The notes under the pieces: model-generated | Seen by the model: only the letters and a program-made list of their open reading frames with translations | What the model was told of the DNA's origin: nothing | The model's database searches: none | Shown: piece by piece, positions 40,601 to 55,600 of the stretch | Layout: each line of letters begins with the position of its first letter | Position numbering within the stretch: the stretch's first letter is position 1 | Origin: Albula goreensis | Lineage: Eukaryota > Chordata > Actinopteri > Albuliformes > Albulidae | Reading direction: 5' to 3' | Assembly (NCBI GenBank): GCA_022829145.1 | Contig: CM040763.1 | Span: 9,037,141 to 9,101,140, forward strand | Length of the DNA: 64,000 nt | Made by a program: the position numbers and the translations under genes

Positions 40601-43600
40601 TTGCATGTCGCAGACATCACTCTGCTCTTTCTAGTGTTCTTCTGCTTTTATGAGCAAAACCTTCCACATCACACTGAATGGCTTAATGATGGATTTATGT
40701 CATGCATTTGAGTGCATGGAAGTGATTCAGCCATAGGTCTGACATATTGGCGGCATCTGACACTCTGAGTGTCTTTAATACGGGGGAGATGACAAAACAC
40801 AGGATGTTCTGAGCTTGGGATATGAAGGGAAGACATGATTTAAATATGGGGCCGGGGAGCTTAGACCAAAGACGTGTGGAGTTCTCTGTGCTTAGTGCAG
40901 CAGTGGAATTTAGGGTATTTTGTCAGGACTGGAAAACTTGATGTGAAAGTTTATGTAAGCATGAAATCAGAGACCTGGATTCAGGACTTCACTTCCTGCT
41001 GTCTAGGAATGCATGTGGATTTTAAGCTTGTGGAATTCATTTTTGTCTTTCTACTGTGTAGAGGTTTAAGTAGGCTAAAATCATTTTTGTAAGGCATACA
41101 TGATGCAGTCTGACTTGAAATGTGGACCAGTGAACTTTAGCATGGAGACAGACAAGAAACGATTCGAAAATGTTGTTCCCTGATTTTGAATGTTCAGTGT
41201 TAATTAAAATGCTGTTCCAAACTTGCAGCATCCTCAGTCAGTTTGTTATCTGCATCCTAACATGCTCTATTGGTCTTCATAGGAACACAGTCCATAATGG
41301 TAAGAATGGGTTACTTGATCCATGCAGGCTCTGTATTTACATATAGTATACAGGATAGTCAGCATTGTGTCAAGTACGGACTTGCAAACCTCAAGGGTTT
41401 CTACATCTACTGCCGAACTTGGCAAGCTGTTCAACTCAATGACGTCTCTCTGTATAAAAAAACACTTCCTGAAAGAAGTGTGGAATTTACCTTAACTAAA
41501 TCCAACCTTTACCCTCTTGATCTGCTGATTGAACACAACCAACTAAATCCTTTGTAGTTTACTGTGTAAATCCCTTTATTGGCCCATTAGGGTCCTTTTT
41601 CTGAGCCTCACAAGCATGTCCAGTCCAGCTATAAATTCTCTTCACTCTGCAGCAGTAATGGGTGACTGAGATTTCATTAACTGAAAATGGGATGGGCTAC
41701 CATATGGCACTGGTGAACTGAACCAATATTTTCGCTTTCTTCTGGAGCTCAAAATTCTTTGATTCCGTATTAAAATTTTATAGAGGACAGGATTTTACTG
41801 GCTTTTGCTTATCATAATCTTAAAACAAAGAGTAATCTTTCAGACTCAAGTTTGTTTTTGCTTGTAAATTGCATGCAAATTTTAGTTGACAATCTCTTGA
41901 AAGGAAACCTCGATAGCATTCTTCAGTGCTGGGAATTAGGTTTTTTTCCCCCATGGCTTAAGAACTCTCATGTCTTAGATTTTAAAACGGTTAGTTTTCC
42001 CCCTACTTACTGTCATCTTGAATTTATTTCAAGTGGGCAATTCTACAAAATCTTACTTGGTGGTGAAAGATTCCTGCTGTCATGAGAAACTGAAAATGGA
42101 TTTACAGCATTCTTCACAGTTCATGCGCCCAGTGACCTTGTGTGCTAAAGTAGAGTTTCAAACTCTCACCGGCAGACGCAGGACTTTTCTGAAACTTTCA
42201 AAACTTCCTCATGTCCTATATCGTTCCAGCCCAAAGCAAAGTCGTGCACAAAAAGGACCAAGAGATTTCCATTTGCATAATTTAGACTAGCCCTGGGGGT
42301 GCACGAGAATTGCATTAGCATGCAGAACACAGTGCAGTCTATGGGTGGATTAAGCCTAGTCCTAGACTAAGATAAAATTTTAGTGAAGGCATCTGTCGAA
42401 GCTTTTGTCTTGGGCTGGGCTTAATCCGTGTCTGTGAAACCACAGGTTAGGCCCAAGCTGAGCAGTGGTCTGCTCTGTCCTATTTGAGGAAAAAAATATA
42501 GTAGAAATTTGTGTCTATGACATTCTCCACCTTGCGATTTGTAATACAAAAATCTAAATAAAACTGAATTTGACTCTGGGAAAAATGGCCCATAACCTGC
42601 CAGACATCAGATGCACTCAGACGTTTTATTTATGCAGTACTATTCCCAGTTCAGCTGCTACACGGTGGATCTTAATCTAAAAGCCATTCTGCGGCTACTG
42701 TGAGATGATCACTATTTCACAGAAGCTTCATGTACTAAAAATGACTTTAGTACATATTTGAAGTCGTAGGTAAAATGTAAAATGTAATATTTGGTGCTGT
42801 TGCAGTCGTCTTTTTCATAAAGGCAAAATAAATATTCTCTTATCAGTAAATGGTGCTGAACCACTAGTTCTGTTATAGCTTATTGCTTCACTCTATATCT
42901 ATCTGGTGTGACACTGACAGGAACTGGTGGGAAACAGGGCGGTATCCAGAGAAGGAGAAGGCATATAAAGATTCATAATGTCACTTCTTGGAGGTGGAAT
43001 AGAATCCTCTGTTTGTATTGTATGAGTCACAGTGTGGCAGACAGAACAAAGTCAGAGAATGTACAGTGAAAGTATACATAGCAGTACAGTACAGGAACAA
43101 GTGAAGTAACATTATCTCCTGTGTATCTCACAGGGATGAAATGTATATATGCGTTATACTGGCTGGAGTAATGTTTGACTTCAAAGGGCAGGGCTGGACT
43201 TGTGCTAAGTGGGCCAAAACAAACACGTGACACACACTGTCGATAAATGGCTGCATGGCCAATTTTAATATCATTTGAATGTTTCTTCCAATCAGCCTGT
43301 TGTATAATCGCTCATGCTCATAGCTGGAACACTTTCTATTCAACTGACAGACAGACAATGTGGCCAGTTTTATTCTCTGTCCAAAATTCAGTTGCTTAAA
43401 CTGTATCAGCAAGTCAAATACAGCATGTTCTTGTTGTTTTTTGCCCTAGGTGTCATAAGAACAGAAGAACTTTTGGACCGTGAGACCACTCCCCGTTATT
43501 GGCTGACTGTTTACGCCACAGATGGAGGTGTTGTGCCTCTCTCTGCCTTCACCGAAGTCTACATCGAGGTGGAGGATGTCAACGACAATGCCCCACAAAC

Positions 43601-46600
43601 CTCGGAGCCAGTCTATTATCCTTCGGTAATGGAGAACTCCCCCAAGGATGTTTCCATCATTCAGATCGAGGCCTTTGACCCTGACACCAGATCCAGTGAC
43701 AACCTTTCCTACAAGATAACGACTGGAAATCCCCAGGGGTTCTTCGCCATCGATCCCAAGACTGGTAAGCACACTTCCACATTTAATGTTTCTGGTGGGC
43801 TTTAAGACACCACTGTCTGTTCCAGGGCTTCGTTGAGAGCCTCCATACTGGTTTCTCTTTCCGTTGACACCTTCCCTGCCTTCTTCATCAAATGCAGTGA
43901 GATGAGTCTGTGCTGGGGGCTCTCACCGGTGTTAAAACAGCTTCATCAGTGTTGATGTAATCAATGGCATTAGGTAGAAAATCTCTGTACATTTATCCTC
44001 TACTTCTGTGAACCACTTAGGCCGGGACTAATTTCATGATTGGCAATACATAATTTGGGAATATTTAATAATGAAATACATGTCATTGAAGAGTGTGCTG
44101 AAAACAACATTTGTTTTCCTATAATGGTGCTATGGATTTTACATTAGCAGTGTGTGGAACTTTGGGAATTTATTAATATGTTAGCTGCTGATTTGATCAT
44201 TATTTATAGTATTGATGTGGCTATCATTTAACATGTATCTCATCCTAAAAAAGGGAAGGATTTTGACAATGACATGTCTCCTTCATGTCTTGCAGATTTG
44301 ATTGGTCCTCAAGGCCTTATTTACAAATTAATCTGATTCTAAGGGTGAGGAAACTCAGCCGGAGACTTTCCCTTCAACATCTTTTCATTCCAGAAAACAG
44401 AAACACTAAATGCCGTTATCTGCTAGAGTGAGTCATTCAGTGGCTGTATGTACAGTTACAGAAGTATCCATAATGACATAACCACTCAAATGTTCTAGTT
44501 TTCCTTCCAAACTTGCTAACAAGGGAAAGTTTCAGTTGCAAGGTACGTCATCAGAAGCACCTAGCACAGTGGCTCATAAACATTTTTGGATGGCCTCACA
44601 AGCATAACTTTTGGAAACGCTTTTTTCCATGTTCTAGGGGAAAACATGAAAATATTTAAGAGGTAATTTATGCATTACATTAGGTCATTCATTGTAGAGT
44701 ATATGAAGCCATGGCTTTTCATTTAGGTGTGTGAATTTGGTGTACACTCGCCAATGGAATAACTGAACAAGATCGTCCATTTGTGTGTGCTAGATTATGA
44801 CTGCAACCAAACCAGGCATAGATGTTCAAAGGACTTATTGGGGTATTCCCGCAACACCTGTTGATTAAGATTATTTACCATGCCAGCCTGATAGGATATG
44901 ATGATGACACCACAGACACAGAGTTTCAGGTTGACATACTGATGCAAGAGGATTCCAAATAGTGTGGAACATATTTTGGTATCTGAATAAACTACGGTGA
45001 AGTTTTGAATTCAACAAATTAAAACAAAGTTCAGGTTGGTGAGGATAAGGCTTGCATCATCGCAAGCCATCTACAAACTTGGCGCTACTCTCAGTGCTGT
45101 GAAGTCTACGCAGAGCTGACTCTGGACAGACTTGGCTTGCTTTTCATAGATAATTTGCTGATGATGTGCTATGTAAAATGGCACTTTGGAAACATCGACA
45201 GATGGTCATACTTTTTTTTTAAAGGGAAACCTTTCATAGCCAAGATGGTTTTGCTACTGAAGTGAGAAAAGTGTGCCCATTTCCATTTCTACTTAACTAA
45301 CCTTATGTTTTGCGGATGCCTGTGTGATTGATATTTAAAGACAGTTATGTCAGCAAACAGTATCGCTAAATGTGCTTTGCAGGGGAACTGTGCTGGCTTT
45401 AACTGTAGAGATAAGGCTGGATCATGTTACAACTGCTTTCCACGGTACTGGCCAACGTCCCCACTGGAATTGAGCAATTCATTTTCTGCAGTTAGGACTG
45501 ACTCTGAACTTTGCTGCAGCAAATGAACAAAGTAAATTAAGTTAGCAAATGGTAATATGAGGGAGATTGGTACTTCTTCTGCATGGCCCAACTGAGACAC
45601 TTGTTTTTGACACATCTGATTATATTCTGACTGAGAAATATGTAAAGCATTTTTCATAAGCGAAGAAAGGTAGGATGTGGAGCCGAAGGGTATTTGCAGA
45701 ATAAATAGCTCACTTAAACCTTCTTAATCTGGTTTGCGGTAGTTGCTTTTCTAGCCACGCTTCCTTTTTTTATGTGACTGTTTCCATTAGATTTTACATA
45801 ATAACAGTTGTATGAAAAAAAGGTTGTAGTGGTCTGTATGAGATGAGATTATCCATTCATACCTATTCATGCATGTTAAGGCTTGATCTACCATTTATGA
45901 GTGGGATGCTTGTGTTGCTTAGCACAAGAATAATGACAAATGAGACAGTTTACTTAAACAGTGCTGTGCAAATGAACATCATGTCAGGATGGTGGCAGTT
46001 TCAGGTTCATTGTTCACTGAAATGATAGTGGTTGCTTACACACAAAGTATGAACTACCGCATCCAGTGTTTATGACTGATCCCAAAGGAGCCGCTGGGGA
46101 TTTTATCATTTTATCAGTATGAGGAGTTTTTATGATGCATATTTAGCAAAATAAGATAGCGTTGCCTAGAAACAGGAAATCAAGAAAAACAAAAAATGGG
46201 AATTTCACAGCTGACAGAAAATGGCTTTATTGGACTAAAGAAGTGTGACTGAAGCTTATGCCCCAAAGCTAAAAGATAACTTTAAGAAACACTTGGACTG
46301 ATATTGCTCATATTAGTTATAAAAGGTATTTCCACATATTCTTATTTTTGCTTAACTCATAACCACACATAAGCACAGCCTATCACCTGGTGTGATGCTG
46401 TTCCATTCATAGATATTTTTGTTCAGGAGATTGTAGTTGCTCTTGTTTTCCTGCAGAGAGATCGACCATACATGGTAAATAAAGTAGTCATATCTGATAT
46501 CTAAAATGCTGGTAGTCCATGCCCGTGGTTAGGTGAAATGATCCTTTGGTCAGTATAGACATATGTCTCTGGAAAATTCTTTATCAGTTGATGTTAAAGA

Positions 46601-49600
46601 TTTTTGGAGATGGGTAGTTTATGACTTAAAGCTTCATGACTTCATTTATTTTTCCTTTTTAATTGTAATGTTGGCATGTTGTGGAAGCTCATAATTGTGG
46701 CCCAACATGTTGAACTGGGCACAGTGATGTTCAGGTGTTCTTGCCTTGCATCATTTGATTGCAACTATCCTTGTTTGCAGCAAGCCCTGCCATGAAAGAA
46801 AAGGAATAAAGATGCATCTATTACTAATTTACAGCGGAAAAATAAATAAATCATTATCAACCCGTTTCTGCCAGATACGGTATGTTTGGACCCTTTGCTG
46901 CAGAATTAATCTGAAGATAGGTTAACCAGAAATACTCATTATCTACCAAAAAAGGTCTTTACAAATACTTTGCAGTTTTCTATATCTGACATTGTTTCTT
47001 TCTAAATAAAACAGATTGCTATAAACTCTGCTATTTTAATACAGAGGCCCATGTGTTATATTTTTTGGACACTATTAAAATATGTGTTTTACTCCCTGAT
47101 ATAGGGAATGCATGACATATAATTAGAAAAGGCTTTCAGGAGAACACCGCTGTAACTCCTGCTGACTTCAACAGGAGACAAAACAAAAGAGACTGTGGGA
47201 CCTGATTATTCAGCATTGGGGACACAAGTTGCAGTCCCGGCATTTTAATATGTACCTAGATTTCTTTCGGCACCACCTGAAATGTATTTGTGTTTGCATT
47301 TTTCAGGTGTCTCCAAACACGTTGAAACTTAAATTTTGCACCTGCCTGTCTGCTTTTGGAGGGATTTTATGAAATCATGTTTTAAAATGTCAGTGTGTGC
47401 AGCGATGACTCATCTTCAGTTATATGGTACACAGCTATCGTATATTGGTACATGAGTGACTGCTGCAGACAGCACTTATACATTATGACTTTGACAATGT
47501 GAGTACACTTAGTACAGCACAAGCCATGAGGCTCAAACCTGAAAATGCTTTAAGTATTTGGAATGTACAAACCACATGAACTCCCTAAACATCGATAGTG
47601 ATTATTGGCATGAATATCAAGTGAGTTACTATTGTAATAATTTAAGTAACAATGAAAAAACCAAAAAGACCAACTGCCATTTGTAGTTTAAGATAACCAG
47701 AAGTTAGTGATACATTCCTGCGTTGTGATACATGTTTAATACAGGTCCCTTGTTTTCTGACCCCTTGAATAAGTGGAACTATGAAGAGACTTGAAGCTCA
47801 GGAAAGAGTCTCAAGCGTCTCATAAGCTGCTCCATATTGAGCTCTGGTAATGTTGAACAAGATTGCAGGGCGATGCAGGCAGAGTAGGACTTCAGCGAAA
47901 GGAGAAATGCAGCAGTATCTTCCTCACTCTACTCAGCACCCCAGCCTCCCTGACAGCCATTTTATTTTGTGTTGTGTTGTTTTGGCACCATAACTGTCTC
48001 ATTTTGGTTAAACTGTTAGTTATAACGTGGGGGGTCTCAGACTCAGGCCTGGTGGCCCACTGTGTGTGCTGGTTTCTATTCCAACCATAATAGCAATGTG
48101 TAAATGATAAAGAGCCGTTAATTGTTCTTAATTAGACACTTTTAATGTTACAGGGGAAATCAGCGTGGTCCCAGTTGCTTAACTTGTGGGCACCTGATCA
48201 CTCCAATTAAACCATTTGTGGAGAATAAAGAGTTTAATGACAGCAGAGGGCAAGGAGCCAAACTCACATTGTGTTACAGTTGTTAAGGAAATGGATGACA
48301 GTAAATCTTAAGCGCCTCTTTTCAACGAGCATAATTGATAGAGAAGATTGAGGTAGCGAAAACAACCATGCTCAGTGGATCCCCAGGAGTGAATCTGAGA
48401 GCCTCTGATTTAGAGACGGAAGTGTTCATTTTTCTCACAGTACCGGGCCAGTCAATCCAGATCCAGCAGGGGCACAGGCTATGGTGCTTGATAAAGTTAC
48501 ATAGCACTTAATCAATTATTACATTTGGTGACTCGGCTGACTCAACCATAGAGGTTGGTTTTGATGCTTTTTTGCTGGTTTTCAAGATGGAAAAAAACAT
48601 CCCAATTTGTATCTCTCCAGGACCAGTGTTGGCTACCTCTGTGTTAGTACAAGCGTTTCTTAAAAGCAGTCCATCGTTAATCCAGTGTGCATATCTTGCA
48701 GTGCTGGTGTTTGCAGGACATTGTTTTTCATCATGGCCTGTGGCTCCGCCGTGCCGTGTAATCTTTATGAGCTCATCAGTTGAATGAGCAGGCCGGCCGT
48801 CATTTGTAATCATATCTGCGCTTGCTGCAGTTGCCTCCACAGGTAATTTGAGGATGTTTTGGTCTCTTTTTTTTGTTAAACGTAATTGCTGTCAGCATGC
48901 TACATTGTGGCTCAGTCGTGCAGTTTTTCACCAGTTCTCTAAAGCCATTGTTTTCAGCCCTCCCAGGAGGCCCGAGGTGTTTGCTGATTAACGTGGCAGT
49001 CGCAGCGGGGTGGCTGGGGCCGATCGTTGTTTGTAGCTCACTTCCACAGGGGCATCCACTAAATGCCATGCTGTATGTTTGCATGCTGTTGGACGGTAAG
49101 CACATTGCTAAGACGCTGAGCTCCTGTAAACCAGATAACAGACCTTGCAGATAGCAGTAATTACTCTGCTGTTTCCAGTCTATGTGGTCTTGTTCACATG
49201 TAAGTTAAATTGGATCGGATGACATATTTGTGTATACAATAAGGGATATTTTTTCTTAAAATGTGTAAAAGACACAATAGTTGATATTAAAAAGTGTTGT
49301 TTTTATTCAAACTCTTGTGTAACATAGTTTCTCTGTATTTCTTTTTAATTTTTGAACTTTATCACTGTTGATAGTTGCATTTGTTGCCATAGCATCTGAA
49401 CAGATACGCATCCCTTCCCTACCTACCCCAAAGTTTGATATATTGTCTGCTGATGCAAACCGTTTTGTAACTAGGACCAACATTCAGCATTGATAGCACC
49501 AGGACCAGACAATCTAAATGGAGTCCATGGTGGCAGAATTGTTTGTGCATTTTCAAACATTGTGTGTGCTCCCCATCCCACCGGTGGATGTGCTCTTTAT

Positions 49601-52600
49601 TTTCACCTATGCCTTAACTCTTCACCTGTCCCTAGGAAACAGGTGCCTGCCAAGAGCAGACAAATCAACTAGCAAATTTCGGTACAGCTATTGTTGATGT
49701 GTAGTTTTGACAGAAACATCTACTCTTGCCAGTTGCCAGTTAAAAATTTCATGGTTAACCACAGGCCAGTACTTAAAAATGAATTGCCTTAGCAGTATTC
49801 TCTCAGTGGTGGGGAAATTGGTTCCCTTGAGAGTGCTTTAAATTTGCAAATAGTTGTTTGAAATGAGAGTCTAAAGTACAGATAATAATTATCTCAGTTG
49901 AATAAAGCATGGCACTCAAGTTCTCGTTCTTCCTATCTATAAAGTGCTCAGGGAAACAAGGCAAAGCATGCAAAAGCAGTTTATTTTTTCATATAAAACT
50001 TGAATAAATGTATCACTACTTAATAAGAAAAATCCACTTCATAGAGTAAGCAAACAGTTTATTTTCAGAAAAAAAAAAAACCTTGATCTAGCGTCAGCGG
50101 GTTTGGGCAGTTCAAACAAGCAGCAGCGCAGCTAAAAACAGACAAGCTCCTCTCAAATTGGATGAAGGTATACAGGCAGTACCCACTGTAAGAATATGAT
50201 AATGGTTAAATTAGTTGCTAAGTTTGCATTGCCATTTGCTATCACAATGTTTACGAGCCAGAGCTGCAGAAACACTTAATGATATGCTCTGAAGGAGCTT
50301 CTAGCAGTGCTGCTCTTAAAAGGAGGCAGAAATGGAACAGAGGTGGAATTTGAATTCAGGAGTTGTCAGAGTGGTCACAACGTGAGAAATCTGATAATGA
50401 TGGCGGGGTTCGAGTCTTCCGTGGGGACCTTTGATTTCAGCAGGACAGCTCGAGGGAAAACGTGACACTGGAAGGCTGATAATGATGGAGCGAAAAAGTA
50501 AGAACCTTAAGATGTGTAGTTCTTGATGTTTTTGAGTCAGTTTCAGGTTACCTCAGCAGCTAATAACATTGGTTTAGCCATGACAGTGTTCCTGTACTTA
50601 AGGGAAAATCCTCTTATCACTAACAACACAGCAGCAACAACAGCAACATACAAGTACTGCTGCTGCTGCTGCTACTATTGCTAATAATAATAATATCAAA
50701 TAATTATGACTTCTGCATCATAATCATACAAATTACATTAAAGCCTTGTCACAACTGAGCAATTTCCGCAAGACAAATATTTTTTACAAGATGTCCTATA
50801 ATGTTTGACTGAGTAATAAAAGAAATGCAATTGAGGGGTGGCAGGCTAGCTTGGTAAATAGAGTTACTTCAGTGTCACATCTACCTTCATAGCACTGTAA
50901 ATTCAGCTTCTGGCTGGTACCTCTGACCGGACACTCTGAATCATTTTAAACCTGCCCAGTCCAGTCAGAAGCCGGCCATCTGGCAGCTTTAGGTGAGGTT
51001 GCGCGGTGGTTGTTCTCTGGATTCAGCGGGCCCTTTGCTGCACACGTCGAGCTTTATGAATATTTACTCTCCCGGGTCTGATGGCTCATTGTGACTCTGA
51101 TCACGTTGCAAAGACACCAACAGAAGAAAGATGTATGACAGATAACGGGTCAGTCAAAATGCAGAAATTGATTTGACGTACACGCGCTACGCTCAGGCTT
51201 ACCCTTTTGCACCCATTATCTCTCGTAAATCTAGCTTCTCTCCCTAGCATAAAGACCCCAAAGTTTCCACCCCCTCTCTCAGGTTTAGATATAGCCAAAG
51301 ACATCTACATACAAACGAGCTTCAAAATGACAGTGTGGTATAACACATGAAATGTATTGCGTATAGCAGTAAATAACATCACATATATTAATCCCAGCGT
51401 TAATAGGAACTCATAATTTACTGCCGTGCACCATGTATTTCATATGTGATACCCATCTCAAATCACCCTCATTTAAATGTAAAATCTGCCTGTGGACATA
51501 TTAACTAGCTAAACCCTCAGACAGGAAGTGAACTAATTTTTAAGAGAAAGCAGTTACATAAATTGCTGAAAAACTAATTGTCATTGTGTCATTTCAACTT
51601 CACCTTGCTATTTTTTCTAATTCCTAAGCAGCATAACCTTGCGTCTTCCCAGTTTAGTTGTCCTTTGTGTATCTACTGCTAATTGTGTTTGCTGGTTTGC
51701 CGATAGTTGTAGTGGGCCAGAAGTACGTAAAATAAGAGACATTGCTGAATGAAAATAATAAAAACCTGTTTCTTGATAGCTAAAACCGTTATCAGTGAAT
51801 AACGGTTATTTTTGTTCATCCTTTCTCAGTTCTCCGTTGCTCCAAATGTGTTTTTGTGTAGCCCTCATTGTAGCTACTTGAAGTGCCATGCTATTTTTCT
51901 GTGGCTCTTTATAATGTAGGTGACTATTTTAAAATTGGCCACATCCAGATGATTTAATGACAGTCAAAATGAAGTCAGACCTGCCGTGATGCTGAGAGCA
52001 GAGGAACAGTCCTTGTTGAAATGTGAAAGAGCTGTCTGGGTAATTCTTTACAGTATGGATACTTCTGTCAGGTTTATATGCATTGCTAATCCCCTGAGTG
52101 ACATGAAAAACCATGCAACGCACATAGCCGGTGGGCTTAGCAGCAAATCATCCTGGCTGTATTCTCATATCAGTTTTCAGCAACATCACCTCTGCTCATG
52201 ACTGTGTCAGCCTTTTTTTCTTTCTTTTCAAAGACCCCGTGGAAAGCGAGGCGAGCCAAATAGGAAATGGATACTACTTCAAACAACTTCCTGGCACTTC
52301 CTGCTGTTTCACTGAACCATCACCTCAGCAGCTCACACAAAAGGTTATTTAAAAGAGACAGGTGCAGGGGGTAGACAAAATGATGGAAACAAACAATGTA
52401 TGAATATTTATTGACTACTAAGGAGTTTGCCAGCCTTTTGCCTTCAGAACTTTTTTTTTTTTTTTTAGCTTTCTTACATAATATAAACTCACTGAAAAAA
52501 TACTAAAATGCTACTCATCAAATCATATTGCTTTCCTCAATTGTTTGGAAGTCTGCCTTTTTTTGGTCATCACATTATTCTATACTCAGTTTTATTTATG

Positions 52601-55600
52601 TGACCATGCATAAAAAGAGAGGGTGGATGAGAAGAGTGCACAATTTTGTCATTTATTGGCCTTAATGCAGTAGTGGCCATATTCATATTTCATATTGTTG
52701 AGTCTATACCCAAAATGGTTTTTGTTTTTCTTTTTGATACCTAGTTAACTTTCAGTGGCATTATAACAGTATGTTCTCTAAAAATCAATAACTTGCATGG
52801 GTGCCACTACCCTATATGAATCTTGTCATCAACAGTTGCACATGTAGATTTAATGAATCTACGGCATAGAGAAAGGCCACTGTTTCTCTAAATCTGCCTG
52901 CAGACATGACTTTGAATACCAGTTCAATAAACCGCAAGATCCACAGCATGCAATTATTCATCTAGCAGAACCCCCTCAACTGTAATTCACTGCAGAAAAT
53001 TCCATCAGTAACACCAGGACTGAGAAGTATGATTTACTCTGACTCTTAAGATATGCACACAGACTTCAGCTCTCAGTTTTAGTTAAAACGATTTTCTCTG
53101 AATGACTACCACACTAATGGTTTTGGTCCTCTGAATTACAGAAAACCTTCACAGCAGCTTAGTTTTCATTCTCAAGTTCAATTTTAATGAACCTGAGAAT
53201 GAGAACTAAACTGCTATAAATGTTTTCTGTAACTCAGAGCACCAAAATCTGTATTGTGGTAGTATTTTGGGAAAGTTTGTGGTGTATATTTTGTGTGGTA
53301 GCATTTAGGTATATTTAGTGGTGTATATTGATAGTGGTAGTATTCTGGTCTGTTTTGCTCTCAGTCTGTTACGCATAAAGAATCTTTTCCACATGAATGC
53401 ATGGAGAGTTTTTTGTTTGTTGTTAGTATCTGTTTGTTTATTTTCCTAATCTGAATATCCATTTATTTTTGCTCAGTTAGGCACACGGTGGGGGGCTAAT
53501 AGGTTTTTGGTAATGACACGCCACTCTCCCGATTCAGCTCTCAACGGCAGCTTCAGGCTGAGCAGGACGGACCAGGCGACAGAGCATGTTCTCTTTTGTG
53601 TGATTTCCCCATTCTGTTTTGAAGTCATCTCACAGACTTTCACAGCAATGAGCTCTGCAGAGGAGGGAGGGAAAATAGTTCTTTAGAAATAGTTCACCTC
53701 TGGAATAGTGTTTGCATGCATGCATGTGTGTGCATGTGTGCCATGAGAAATTATTTTGGTGTGTTGTCTCTCTATAATTTTATTTTTAGTTCTGTTTTTT
53801 TTTTTTTTACCTGAAGTTTGATATGGGCCATACCCTCTTGCTAATTATATTACCTTGGAGAACTTTCAAATGACTTCCAGTTGTTTTCTTTGGAAAATGG
53901 GAAACAAATATGTAACTCCTATGCTTGTTGGCATCGTGTTTTATTTCTTATGAATAATTAGCAGTTTAAATACCCAAACGTTTTTTTGAGTAATGGAAGC
54001 AAAAGGAAAACAATCAATATGCATTCTAAGGATTTTTAATGTTTTTTTTTTTCCTCCTTGCTGAGATCCCTGCAGTGATAACCAATTATATTATTCAAAT
54101 GAAATGTGGTAAAGCCTCCAGTATCAAGAAGCCAGTGTCACTACAGTCCTCCCATGTGCACTATGTGCTTGGAGCTTATGCAGATAGAACTGGGGCTAAG
54201 GGCAGAGTAGAAGCGGTGAGGAAATGCTTCCACTTTACCTTGCTTCTGCAAAGGACTGTAGGCACATGTCTGTTTGCACTAAGTGGTACAATTATTTGTT
54301 CAAATCCAAACTTGTTTGTTTTGTATGGGGAAGAAGAATGGGCAAAAGGGAGTATAGAATGAAAGAGAGCTGCAGAAACATTAGCAGCTGGTTACCAGGG
54401 GAGCAGTGTGGTATAGCAGTTAGAGAGCAGGTCTTGTAACCCAGAGGCCACAGGTTAAATTGCCAGCTAAAGCACTGTGATTGTGCATGTAAGCACGGTG
54501 TGTCAGTACAGGTCAAGCTGTGTAAATGGACAGTGAGGGAAATATAAAGTAAGAGTATCTGCTAAATACTTTAATGGTGAACCTATGAAAGGGGAATTAA
54601 CAATTATGCATCAAATCATCTTTCTTTTATGGAAAGAATTCCTTTTAATTCAAATGAATGAATGAATGTCTCTGTTTCTTGGTATTTTTAATTTGTAATG
54701 GTGGACACTCATTTCAGTTGGTATTGTGATTTTGTGTTTTTAAATGTAGTGCTGTCCACTGTGAATTACCAGGTCATGTGGAGTGACTGCCCTGCAGTCT
54801 TTTAGTTGGAGTCAAGCTGTCTATGGGCCAGGCCTACATTTTAAGGATGCATGTAGTTTAAGAAAAAAATCCAGCCCTTTTCTGGCAGTAGGGTCAGTCG
54901 CTGTGCTATTTTTAAGAGGCTGTGGCTTCACTACCCTAGCGCTGGCATATGCTGTGTGTGCCAGCACCCGCCTCAGCTGGGCTTTCTGGAAATGTTTCTT
55001 ATGCCAGTCAGATGTTTTCCGGTTGTGATGTTTCTTTCATGTGGTTTAAATGGGCACACTCACTCTCCACTTTGCCAAAATGACGGGCGATTGAATAGGG
55101 AGAGAAAATAAAACATCTTTCATGAAAATGCAAAACAGTGGTATGGGAAATGTATTTTGATTCTCATATTGTATCTTGCACAGTTTTAATTCCATTTATT
55201 ATGGTCCCATTGTTGCGCATAAATCTAATGGCAGTGTGCATATGCATGTACACTAGTGTTTGGAAAAAGTGACTTTAGGCTTTGACTCTTGTGTATGATG
55301 GATGTTTTCTTTGGGTTGATACAACTGAACATACTCAGAGACATGCTTTAACTGCAATTACATTTTATGTGTTTAGCCATTTCACAGATGCTTTTAATTC
55401 AAGGTTAAGTACACAACAAGTACAATAGCATAAAACTCATAAATTGCAAAATAACCTCTGTACTGCTTCAGCAAAGATTAATCAGCATTTACAACAGCGA
55501 CAATAATTTGCCTGGAACTTGATTATGTATTCATATCACAGAAGTTGCCAAAATGTAACATTGATTTTTAAGATTTATGCATGTGTATTTTTGTCTTTAT

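Larger units (their letters stand above)
36499..43449 (+). other. fat1 intron 2
   Basis: This 6.95-kb intron has no supported exon. It holds a C-rich tract at 36783-36810, a (GT)n microsatellite at 37575-37657, a possible conserved stretch at 40490-40690 and a small inverted-repeat element at 42344-42442. Short open frames in it show no recognisable homology. Confidence 0.85.

Noticed and set aside
43314..43449. Upstream extension of exon 3 to a start codon at 43314
   Set aside because: The FAT1 match starts exactly after the ccctag acceptor; the upstream codons are intron.
48508..49154. Opposed open frames of 93-110 codons in intron 3
   Set aside because: They overlap a repeat-like block and an enhancer-like stretch on both strands and show no domain or FAT1 similarity.
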